The notes under the pieces: model-generated
What the model saw: only the letters and a program-made list of their open reading frames with translations
Database searches by the model: none
What the model was told of the DNA's origin: nothing
Translations under genes and position numbers: made by a program
Part shown: positions 16,804 to 23,918 of the stretch, one piece after another
Numbering within the stretch: the first letter of the stretch is position 1
Layout: each line of letters begins with the position of its first letter
NCBI GenBank assembly: GCA_003241875.1
Contig: QBLU01000024.1
Coordinates: 1 to 47,938, forward strand
Direction of reading: 5' to 3'
DNA length: 47,938 nucleotides
Origin: Alphaproteobacteria bacterium
GTDB taxonomy: Bacteria > Pseudomonadota > Alphaproteobacteria > Sphingomonadales > Sphingomonadaceae

Positions 16804-18308
16804 CGATGCGCAACTATCACGCCAGCCGCTGGGATGAGCCGCTGATCCATGCGATGGGCGCCCCCGGCCGGCGCGGACAGCTGTTTCCCGGCGCCGACGC
16901 CGCCGGCCTCGTGCCCGCCGGCCTTGCCCGGCAGACGCCGCCGGCGCTGCCCGAACTCGCCGAGCCCGATGTGCTGCGCCACTATCTGCGGCTGTCGCAG
17001 GAAACCATGGGCATGATCGGCATCAGCTTGTTCGGCACCTGCACGATGAAATACAATCCCCGCGCCGGCGAACGCGCCGCCGCCGCGGTCAACGCCATCC
17101 ACCCGGCCCAACCGGCCGCCACCATGCAGGGCCTGCTCGCCTGCGTGCACGGCCTCGACATGATCCTGCGCGGCCTGTCGGGGATGGACCGCTTCACTTT
17201 CCAGGCGGCCGGCGGCGCCGATGCGGCCTGGACCCAGGCGATCATCACCCGCGCCTTCCACGCCGCCCGCGGCGAGGGCAACAGCCGCGACCAGATCATC
17301 ACCAGCCTGCAAAGCCACCCCTGCAACCCGGCCACCGCTGCCACCGCCGGCTATGAGGTGATCACGCTTCCCTTGGGCGACAACGGCTATCCGACGCTGG
17401 AGTCGCTTCGCGCCGCCGTGTCGTCGCGCACCGCTGCGCTGATGATCAACAATCCCGACGACATGGGTGTCTACAACCCCGAGATCGCCGAATGGGTGCG
17501 AACGGTAAAGGCCGCCGGTGGCCTCGCCTTCTACGACCACGCGAATTTCAACGGCGTCATGACGCGGATCCGCGCTCGCGATCTCGGTTTCGATGCCTGC
17601 ATGTTCATGCTGCACAAGACCTTCGGCGTGTCCAAGGGCGGCGGCGGCCCTGCCGTGGGCGCCTATGGCTGCACCGCCGAACTGGCTCCTTTCCTGCCGG
17701 GGCCGATCGTGGACCGGAGCGACGACGATTTCACGCTCGTCGAGCCGGCCCGTTCGGCCGGCAAGGTCCGCGAATACATGGGCAACCTCCACCAGGTGGT
17801 GAAGGCCTATGCCTGGGCCCGGGCCATGGGCGCCGAGGGCCTGCGCGAGGCGGCCGACATCTCGGTCATCCTCAACAATTACATGGAAAAGCGGCTGCTG
17901 CAGATTCGCGGTGTCAGCCGGTCGCACCCCGACCAGCCCGGCTGGCGGCTCGAAATGACCCGCTACAGCCTCCAGCAACTGTTCGAGGATACCGGCGTGT
18001 CCGCGGTCGATGTCCAGAACCGCATGTCGGATTTCGGCATCGACGCCTTCTGGCTCAGCCACGAACCCTGGATCGTGCCGCAGCCCTTTACCCCCGAAGC
18101 CGGGGAGATGTGGCCGCGCGAAGATATCGACTACTGGATCGACGCCCTCGCGCATGTCGTCGACGAAGCCTATCGCGATCCGGATTTCGTCCGCGCGGCC
18201 CCCTACAATCAGGTGGTCCGCAAGCTGTCGAGCGCCGATCTCGACGATCCTTTGCGCTGGGCAACCACATGGGCGGCCTGGACCCGCAAACACCCGACGC
18301 CGGCGTGA
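16800..18308 (+). CDS. GcvPB-like PLP enzyme (glycine dehydrogenase subunit 2 paralogue)
   Basis: Encodes 502 residues. GAPGRRGQLFP, SLFGTCTMKYNPR, YDHANFNGVM and MLHKTFGVSKGGGGPA match the P-protein beta subunit; Lys in HKTF is the PLP-binding residue. The usual DSAHGTNPAS segment is replaced by QSHPCNPAT, and the PAGAHGEL-type loop is AAGGADAAW, so the substrate pocket differs from true GcvPB. It is translationally coupled to the GcvPA-like gene. Together they probably form a PLP-dependent decarboxylase or lyase for the amino acid handled by this island; this is inference. Confidence 0.86.
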   Translation: MTMRNYHASRWDEPLIHAMGAPGRRGQLFPGADAAGLVPAGLARQTPPALPELAEPDVLRHYLRLSQETMGMIGISLFGTCTMKYNPRAGERAAAAVNAIHPAQPAATMQGLLACVHGLDMILRGLSGMDRFTFQAAGGADAAWTQAIITRAFHAARGEGNSRDQIITSLQSHPCNPATAATAGYEVITLPLGDNGYPTLESLRAAVSSRTAALMINNPDDMGVYNPEIAEWVRTVKAAGGLAFYDHANFNGVMTRIRARDLGFDACMFMLHKTFGVSKGGGGPAVGAYGCTAELAPFLPGPIVDRSDDDFTLVEPARSAGKVREYMGNLHQVVKAYAWARAMGAEGLREAADISVILNNYMEKRLLQIRGVSRSHPDQPGWRLEMTRYSLQQLFEDTGVSAVDVQNRMSDFGIDAFWLSHEPWIVPQPFTPEAGEMWPREDIDYWIDALAHVVDEAYRDPDFVRAAPYNQVVRKLSSADLDDPLRWATTWAAWTRKHPTPA

Positions 18309-18393
18309 AGCGCCAGATTCTGGGTAGCAAACTCCGACCCCTATTGGCGCAAGACTGTTTCTATCGGTTGCTTATCATGCACTTAAGACGCCC

Positions 18394-19605
18394 TCAGTAA
18401 CGGGTGTCTAGCTCGTCGATGCGGATGCGATAGGCACGATCGATGCAGGCTGCTGTACGACAACGGACGCGCTGCGCCAGGAAATCGGCCTGATCGGCAT
18501 CGATGCGTCGTACGCCGGCCGGGGCTGCGGCGGCGATGGCGCGCCCATAGGCGTCGGACATTCGCACATCAAGCGCCGCCAGTTCCTCGTCGTTGCAGAC
18601 CGTGCGATTAACCCACGACGTAACGCGGCTGCAGTTGAAGCTGGGACTGAAGTCCCGGCCCGATGCGGCGACGGCGCGCGGGGCGGTAAAGCGACCGCGC
18701 CCGGCAGCGATGCGGGCAGATGGCCCGATTGGGCGGTCGGGGACCCCGGCAAGTGCGTCGCCTGGCGTCACCGCTACACGTGCGGGCTTTTCAGTGCGGT
18801 GTTGCGCGGCAGTGGACGAGCGTTCGTAGGGGGGCGATTCTGCGGGAGGCGATGCCACCGGGGCGTCGGGCACGGCCTGCGCGGCGCCTTCAACAGGCCG
18901 CGGCTTGGCAGCTGACGGGATGCGACGCTGCGTTGGTCCGGTGACTGGGTCGACCGTCGCTTCCGGTGCCGCGCTGGCAGCGGCCGAAGTGTCCGATTGG
19001 GCGCTCTCCAGACCCACCGCGGATGGTCCCGGGTCGGGTGACGGTGCGGCAGTCGTCGGGACCACGGACCGGGTATCGGTTGGCGCGACAGCACCGCGCA
19101 GCCACCAGCCAAGGACCAGTGCGAGCGCGAGTCCCGCAACGATCGCAAGCGTGGCAGCCGCGTTTATGCCCCGACGGCCCAGCGCCGAGGCGGGCGAAGC
19201 TTCACGCAGTGGCGGCCGATTAACTGGGCTCGCCGCCGACTGCGCAGGGGGCGTCTCGGGAGGCACCCGACGGCGGCGATCGACGTGAATGGCATCGTCA
19301 GGAATGTCCGACAGCGTTCGTATGGGCGGTGTCGGCGAGTTAGCATCCCGCGGTGCCTGAGGCTGTTCCTCGGTCGGCGTCGCAGCCGCACGACGGCGGC
19401 GATCAACGTGAATGGCATCATCGGGAATGTCGGTCAGCGTTCGAATGGGAGCCGGCTTACGCCCGGTGGCATCGCCGTGCGCCGGTGCGCGGACGGTGCC
19501 CGCTGCCGATGCGGACGGACGGACAGTGCGTGACAGCCACGGGCCGGTATCGACCAGTCCCAGTTCCTCGGCCTTGCGGCGGCGCCAGTCTTCGTTGTCG
19601 CTCAT
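18394..19605 (-). CDS. LprI-like (DUF1311) bitopic membrane protein with duplicated cytoplasmic motif
   Basis: Encodes 403 residues from ATG 19605 (MSDNEDWRRRKAEELG). The N-terminal cytoplasmic part carries two near-identical 19-residue copies of an IRTLxDIPDDAIHVDRRRR motif at about 54-72 and 95-113. A TM helix lies at about 147-169, followed by a long Ala/Pro-rich extracytoplasmic linker. The last about 75 residues match the LprI/DUF1311 lysozyme-inhibitor-like pattern: a Cys pair near FNCSR and TVCNDEELAALD, then Gln-x-FLxxR, VRCRTAACIDRAYRIRIDEL. An envelope role such as lysozyme inhibition is possible but unproven. Confidence 0.75.
   Translation of the reverse strand: MSDNEDWRRRKAEELGLVDTGPWLSRTVRPSASAAGTVRAPAHGDATGRKPAPIRTLTDIPDDAIHVDRRRRAAATPTEEQPQAPRDANSPTPPIRTLSDIPDDAIHVDRRRRVPPETPPAQSAASPVNRPPLREASPASALGRRGINAAATLAIVAGLALALVLGWWLRGAVAPTDTRSVVPTTAAPSPDPGPSAVGLESAQSDTSAAASAAPEATVDPVTGPTQRRIPSAAKPRPVEGAAQAVPDAPVASPPAESPPYERSSTAAQHRTEKPARVAVTPGDALAGVPDRPIGPSARIAAGRGRFTAPRAVAASGRDFSPSFNCSRVTSWVNRTVCNDEELAALDVRMSDAYGRAIAAAAPAGVRRIDADQADFLAQRVRCRTAACIDRAYRIRIDELDTRY
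19269..19449. repeat. 58-bp imperfect direct repeat inside the LprI-like gene
   Basis: Positions 19269-19326 and 19392-19449 are near-identical at the DNA level (both begin GACGGCGGCGATC), spaced 65 bases apart. They encode the duplicated IRTL-IPDDAIHVDRRRR peptide. DNA-level conservation points to a fairly recent duplication or strong constraint. Confidence 0.7.
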
Positions 19606-19795
19606 CGTAATCTTGCCAGGGGCACGTCCCGTTCGCATTACGATGGGTGCGCGCTTTGGTTGCGGGGAAAATATCGGCGCCAGCTAGAAAGGCCATCTTC
19701 ATGCCGACAAGCCTGACACCATAATCAACGTTCGCAACACCGGTTTGCATGGGATATCGGCCACATGCTTCAGGGATCCAAGGCGACGCCCCGTC

Positions 19796-19816
19796 ACCCC
19801 GGACGTGATCAGGGGT
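19796..19816. repeat. Intergenic palindromic unit (ACCCCGGA...TCAGGGGT)
   Basis: ACCCCGGA-CGTGA-TCAGGGGT is an inverted repeat with one mismatch. It resembles the CACCCCGGACTTGATCCGGG-type repeat common between genes of alphaproteobacteria. Its presence argues that translation of the downstream gene starts after it. Confidence 0.45.
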
Positions 19817-19872
19817 CGCCGGCGGCGGTTTTACCTTGCCCGTACCGCCGCCCCCACCCTATCGCTGACAGT

Positions 19873-22146
19873 GTGACCGACGCCATCGCGCCTGCCCGCT
19901 TCTCGCTGCCGTTGCGGCCGCTGTTCACCGTGACGATCCTGCTCGGGTCGTTCCTGCTGTTCCTTATCCAGCCGATGTTCGGGCGCCGGGTGCTACCGGT
20001 GCTCGGCGGCTCGCCATCGGTGTGGAACACGGCAATGCTGTTCTATCAGGCAACGCTGCTGGCGGGCTATCTCTACGCCCATGCCCTGTCGCGGCTGGTG
20101 GTGCGGCGCCAGTTGCTCGTCCATCTCTCGGTCTTCGTGGCTGCAACACTCACCCTCCCGATCGCGACGGCGCGCTGGTATCCTGCCGTTGCCGGATCGC
20201 CGACCTTCTGGCTGATCGGGCTGCTGCTGGTGTCCATCGGTCCGGTGTTCTTCGCGGTGTCGGCTCAAGCGCCGCTGATGCAGGCCTGGTTCGCGCGCTC
20301 GGCCGACCGCGATGCCGCCAACCCCTATTTCCTCTATGCCGCCTCCAATCTCGGCAGTTTCGCAGCGCTCGTCGCCTATCCGCTGTTCGTCGAGCCCAAC
20401 CTGCCATTGGGTGACCAGTCGCTGCTCTGGTCGGCGGGGTTCGTCGGCCTCGGCCTGCTGGTGGTGCTTTGCGGCCTGTCGGTCGGCCGCCTGCCAATGG
20501 ACGGTGCATCGATCGGCAACGGTCCGGCGACGGGGACCAGCGCCGCACGCCCGGTTATTAGCTGGGCGCAGCGCCGCCGCTGGACCTTGCTCGCCTTCAT
20601 CGCCTCGGCCCTGCTTCTGTCGACGACGACGCATCTGACCACGGACATCATGGCGATGCCGCTGCTCTGGGTGGTGCCGCTCGGTGTCTATCTGCTCAGC
20701 TTCGTCCTCGCCTTTGCGAGCAACGGTGACCGCTACACCCGGATTGCGGTGGCGCTGGCGTCGCCGGCCCTGCTCGTGCTCGGTAGCTGGGCCTGCCTCG
20801 CCTCGGGCCCCGCCACCGCGACGCTGTTCGCCACCGCAGGCATCATTCTGCTGTTCGTCGTCGCGCTGGCGCTCCACGGCACCCTCGCCCAGGATCGCCC
20901 GGCCGCCGCGGGGCTGACCGATTTCTACCTCTGGCTGTCGGTCGGCGGCGCGCTTGGCGGCGTTTTCTGCGCGCTGCTGGCGCCGCTGGTGTTCCCCTGG
21001 CCGTTCGAACACCCGCTGCTGCTCGTCGCCGCCGCGCTCGCCATTCCCACCCGGCCTCTGGTCCCGGCGACGGCGCGGTGGCTGGCGCTGCCAGGCGTCC
21101 GCATTACCCTGGCCACGCTGGCGCTCGCCGCATCGGCCGGCGCTGCCGGCCTCTACGGGGTCGCCCCTGTCGACAGTGACCGCGTGCTCACCCCGGCAAC
21201 GCTGGTCGTCGTCGCCGTGCTGGGGGTCATCGCCGTCGCCGCCATCGGCCAGCGCGGGCTGTTCGCCTATGTCTTTACGCTGATGATCATGACGCTCGGC
21301 GGCTGGCAGCAGCTGGCGCAGCTCGACACGCGCGAGCGCAGCTTCTTCGGCGTCTATACCGTCGAGGAACGCCCTGCCGATTTCAGCCGCATCCTCCTCC
21401 ACGGGACAACGATGCACGGCCAGCAGTCGCTCGAACCCGAGCTCGCCGCCATCCCCATGACCTACTACGCCCCCAACAGCGGCGTCGGCCTCGCGATGCG
21501 CGCCGCCCCCTCCCTCTATGGACCGGACGCGCGCATCGGTTTCGTCGGCCTCGGCACCGGCACCCTCAGCTGCTACTACGCCCCCGGCCAGCGCTGGACA
21601 GCCTATGAAATCGATCCCGTCGTCATACGCATCGCCCGCCAGCGCTTCACCTATATCGCCGAATGCAACCCGGCGCTTGCCATCGTCGTCGGCGACGCCC
21701 GGATGACGCTGGCGCAAGCGCCGGCGGCGGGGCTCGACATTCTTGCCATCGATGCCTTTTCATCCGATGCCATCCCGCTCCACCTCGTCACCCGCGAGGC
21801 CTTTGGCGTCTATCGCCGCGCCCTCACATCCGATGGCCTGCTCCTCGTCCACATCTCCAATCGCTTTCTCGATCTCGAACCGATGATCGCCGCCATCGCC
21901 GCGCACGAAGGCTGGAGCGCGATGATCCGCCTCTACAACCCGACCGGGCCCCAGCTTCCCGGGCAGACCTTCACCCCATCGACCTGGATCGCGCTCGCCC
22001 GCACCCCCGATCGCCTCGCCGCCCTGCGCGCCGAAAGCCCCCGAACCGCCTGGCAGCCGCTGCGCACAGGCGCGCCGGTGACGGCGTGGACCGACGATTT
22101 CGCCAGCGTGCTGCCGATCCTCAAGTTCCGGCGCGACGGCACCTAG
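19873..22146 (+). CDS. Fused MFS/spermidine synthase-like membrane protein
   Basis: Encodes 757 residues from GTG 19873. An ATG at 19765 with GGGA upstream would add 36 residues that look like intergenic repeat sequence, so the later start is preferred but not certain. Residues up to about 500 hold many hydrophobic helices of the fused MFS/spermidine-synthase N-terminus. The C-terminal part is a SAM-binding Rossmann domain with GLGTGTL, an acidic YEIDP, and the DAFSSDAIPLHLVTREAF motif typical of spermidine-synthase-like proteins. Whether it makes polyamines is unknown for most members. Its 3' end overlaps an antisense extension of the TetR gene. Confidence 0.85.
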   Translation: MTDAIAPARFSLPLRPLFTVTILLGSFLLFLIQPMFGRRVLPVLGGSPSVWNTAMLFYQATLLAGYLYAHALSRLVVRRQLLVHLSVFVAATLTLPIATARWYPAVAGSPTFWLIGLLLVSIGPVFFAVSAQAPLMQAWFARSADRDAANPYFLYAASNLGSFAALVAYPLFVEPNLPLGDQSLLWSAGFVGLGLLVVLCGLSVGRLPMDGASIGNGPATGTSAARPVISWAQRRRWTLLAFIASALLLSTTTHLTTDIMAMPLLWVVPLGVYLLSFVLAFASNGDRYTRIAVALASPALLVLGSWACLASGPATATLFATAGIILLFVVALALHGTLAQDRPAAAGLTDFYLWLSVGGALGGVFCALLAPLVFPWPFEHPLLLVAAALAIPTRPLVPATARWLALPGVRITLATLALAASAGAAGLYGVAPVDSDRVLTPATLVVVAVLGVIAVAAIGQRGLFAYVFTLMIMTLGGWQQLAQLDTRERSFFGVYTVEERPADFSRILLHGTTMHGQQSLEPELAAIPMTYYAPNSGVGLAMRAAPSLYGPDARIGFVGLGTGTLSCYYAPGQRWTAYEIDPVVIRIARQRFTYIAECNPALAIVVGDARMTLAQAPAAGLDILAIDAFSSDAIPLHLVTREAFGVYRRALTSDGLLLVHISNRFLDLEPMIAAIAAHEGWSAMIRLYNPTGPQLPGQTFTPSTWIALARTPDRLAALRAESPRTAWQPLRTGAPVTAWTDDFASVLPILKFRRDGT

Positions 22147-22755
22147 ATAGGCGCTGAACATGCTTGTCAGTTCACCGGCTATCCGTTCCGACGAGATCGG
22201 CTTGCCGCCCGGCTCCACGATCCACCGGTGCGTAAGCGCATCGGCCGTATCGACAAGGAGCCGGGCCGAAAGCTCCGGGTCCGGCACCCGACCGGAAAGG
22301 CCGGCGGCCACCAGTTGCACTATGGCACCGTTCAACGCGGCCACGCGCCGGCGTACGCCTCGCGAGACCGGGACCTCCGCGGACAGCACCCGGTGGAGTT
22401 TGGGGTTGTCGCGGTGCAGTGTCACGAACCCGTTCACGAGCAGCGCAGAGACGTCTTCTGCACTTCCTGACAGGCCCCGCGCGGCGACTTCCGCCACCAG
22501 AGCCTCCCCGCGGGCCAGATGCCGGTCGTGCAACGAGGCCAGCAACGCCTCCTTGTCCCGGAAGTATTCATAAAGCGAACCAATCGATACACCCGCCACC
22601 TCTGCGACGACGTTGGTGTTCAATCCCTCCCACCCGCGGGCAACCAAAACCCGAGCCGCAGCCTCCAGGATCGCATCGACCGTCGCGCGCGACCGCGCCT
22701 GCCTGGCTTCACGTACAGGACGTTGCGCGCGTTTGGGACGTGCCGATGCGGTCAT
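21760..22755 (-). CDS. TetR/AcrR family regulator with long antisense C-terminal extension
   Basis: The first about 205 residues are a normal TetR protein: a helix-turn-helix with ATVDAILEAAARVL and VAEVAGVSIGSLYEYFRDKEAL, followed by a helical ligand-binding domain ending near FSAYLGAV. The open frame then continues about 125 residues with Gly/Arg-rich low-complexity sequence. This lies entirely antisense to the last 387 bases of the MFS/synthase gene. The extension is probably loss of the original stop and may be unstructured. It is divergent from the alpha/beta hydrolase gene, with about 40 bases between starts, and likely regulates it and itself. Confidence 0.85.
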   Translation of the reverse strand: MTASARPKRAQRPVREARQARSRATVDAILEAAARVLVARGWEGLNTNVVAEVAGVSIGSLYEYFRDKEALLASLHDRHLARGEALVAEVAARGLSGSAEDVSALLVNGFVTLHRDNPKLHRVLSAEVPVSRGVRRRVAALNGAIVQLVAAGLSGRVPDPELSARLLVDTADALTHRWIVEPGGKPISSERIAGELTSMFSAYLGAVAPELEDRQHAGEIVGPRRHRRACAQRLPGGSGAFGAQGGEAIGGAGERDPGRWGEGLPGKLGPGRVVEADHRAPAFVRGDGGDHRFEIEKAIGDVDEEQAIGCEGAAIDAKGLAGDEVERDGIG

Positions 22756-22794
22756 CGGTCATCCGAGTAGCATGCGCACCGCAACGCGGGAACA

Positions 22795-23745
22795 ATGGTG
22801 TACATGCAACATGACGACACCGCCCCCGTCTACGCCGACAGCGCTGGTTGGCAGAGCTACAAGCACATCCTTGCCGATCGTTTCGGCATTGCCGTCCTGC
22901 ACGAACCGGAGGAGCACTGGCTCGACTGGCGCGGCCACCGCATTCACCTCGATGTACACGAGCCGCAAGAACCCCAACGCGGCACGCTTGTTCTTGTGCA
23001 CGGCGCTGGCGGTCACGGCCGCCTGCTTGCGCCACTAGGCAACTTCGCGGCAAGTCTGGGCTGGCGAGCGATCGCGCCGGATCTGCCGGGATATGGCATT
23101 ACGAAGGTCAAACCCGGATGGCGAGAGGATTATTCCGAGTGGCCGGCGTGCATTGCCGACCTGGCTCGGTCGGCGACCGGGCCGGTAGTCCTTATGGGAT
23201 TGTCGGTGGGCGGCATTACGGCAATTCGCGCCGCGCAACTGGCGCCACGAGTGTCAGGTGTCATCGCGACGACCTTGATCGACCTTTCTGACCAGCAGAC
23301 CTTTGTGTCGGCCGCGCGCTGGCGATGGCTGGGGCATGTGTCGTTGTTTTCGATGCGATGGCTGCCCTGGCTGTTCGACAGGCTGCCGCTTCCGCTGGCG
23401 CTCGCGACGCCGCTCAAGGAGATGACGACCGACCCTGTGCTCGCGCAGTGGTTCATGCGCGAGCCGCTGATCGGTCGCAGGATCGTGCGTGGCCGCTTCT
23501 TCCGAAGCCTGCACCAATACCGTCCTGCAAAGCCCGACCTGGCCCTTTCGTGTCCGTTGCTGCTCGTTCATCCCGGCGCCGACGCCTGGACGCCGACTGC
23601 GATGAGCCTGCCGGCCTATGAAAGCGTTCCTGGCCCCAAGCGCCTGCGCGTGCTCACGAACGGCGCGCATCTGCCTGTCGAAGCACCGGCCTGGTCGGAG
23701 CTTTGCGCGGAGATTGGTGGCTTCCTTGGGTCTTTGCCGGAGTAA
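22795..23745 (+). CDS. Alpha/beta hydrolase
   Basis: Encodes about 316 residues; ATG 22795 or ATG 22804 could start, both after GGGA at 22789. Oxyanion segment VHGAGGHG, nucleophile elbow GLSVGG, acid Asp in HPGADAW and His in NGAHLP make a complete triad. No signal peptide is visible, so it is probably cytoplasmic. The substrate cannot be predicted; ester, lactone or C-C bond hydrolases all share this pattern. Divergent from the TetR gene, which probably controls it. Confidence 0.85.
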   Translation: MVYMQHDDTAPVYADSAGWQSYKHILADRFGIAVLHEPEEHWLDWRGHRIHLDVHEPQEPQRGTLVLVHGAGGHGRLLAPLGNFAASLGWRAIAPDLPGYGITKVKPGWREDYSEWPACIADLARSATGPVVLMGLSVGGITAIRAAQLAPRVSGVIATTLIDLSDQQTFVSAARWRWLGHVSLFSMRWLPWLFDRLPLPLALATPLKEMTTDPVLAQWFMREPLIGRRIVRGRFFRSLHQYRPAKPDLALSCPLLLVHPGADAWTPTAMSLPAYESVPGPKRLRVLTNGAHLPVEAPAWSELCAEIGGFLGSLPE

Positions 23746-23918
23746 CTCACCGGGCGCACGCTGCTCGTGGAGGCTACCCTCTTTCCATCGCACTGGTCCT
23801 CATTCCACGAAGGGGCCTGGTGTGTGACGGGAAAGAGTCGATCGGCAGCAGGGGCACCTCCCCGCTTCTTCAGCCCCGCGATGCTGCATTGCCGGCGAAC
23901 TGGGACCGGAACGGCTCC

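Noticed and set aside
18387-18408. Hairpin GACGCCC...GGGTGTC as a terminator between convergent genes
   Set aside because: Seven pairs with a G-T pair, eight-base loop, no T-tract, and it includes the stop codon of the LprI-like gene; too weak to call.
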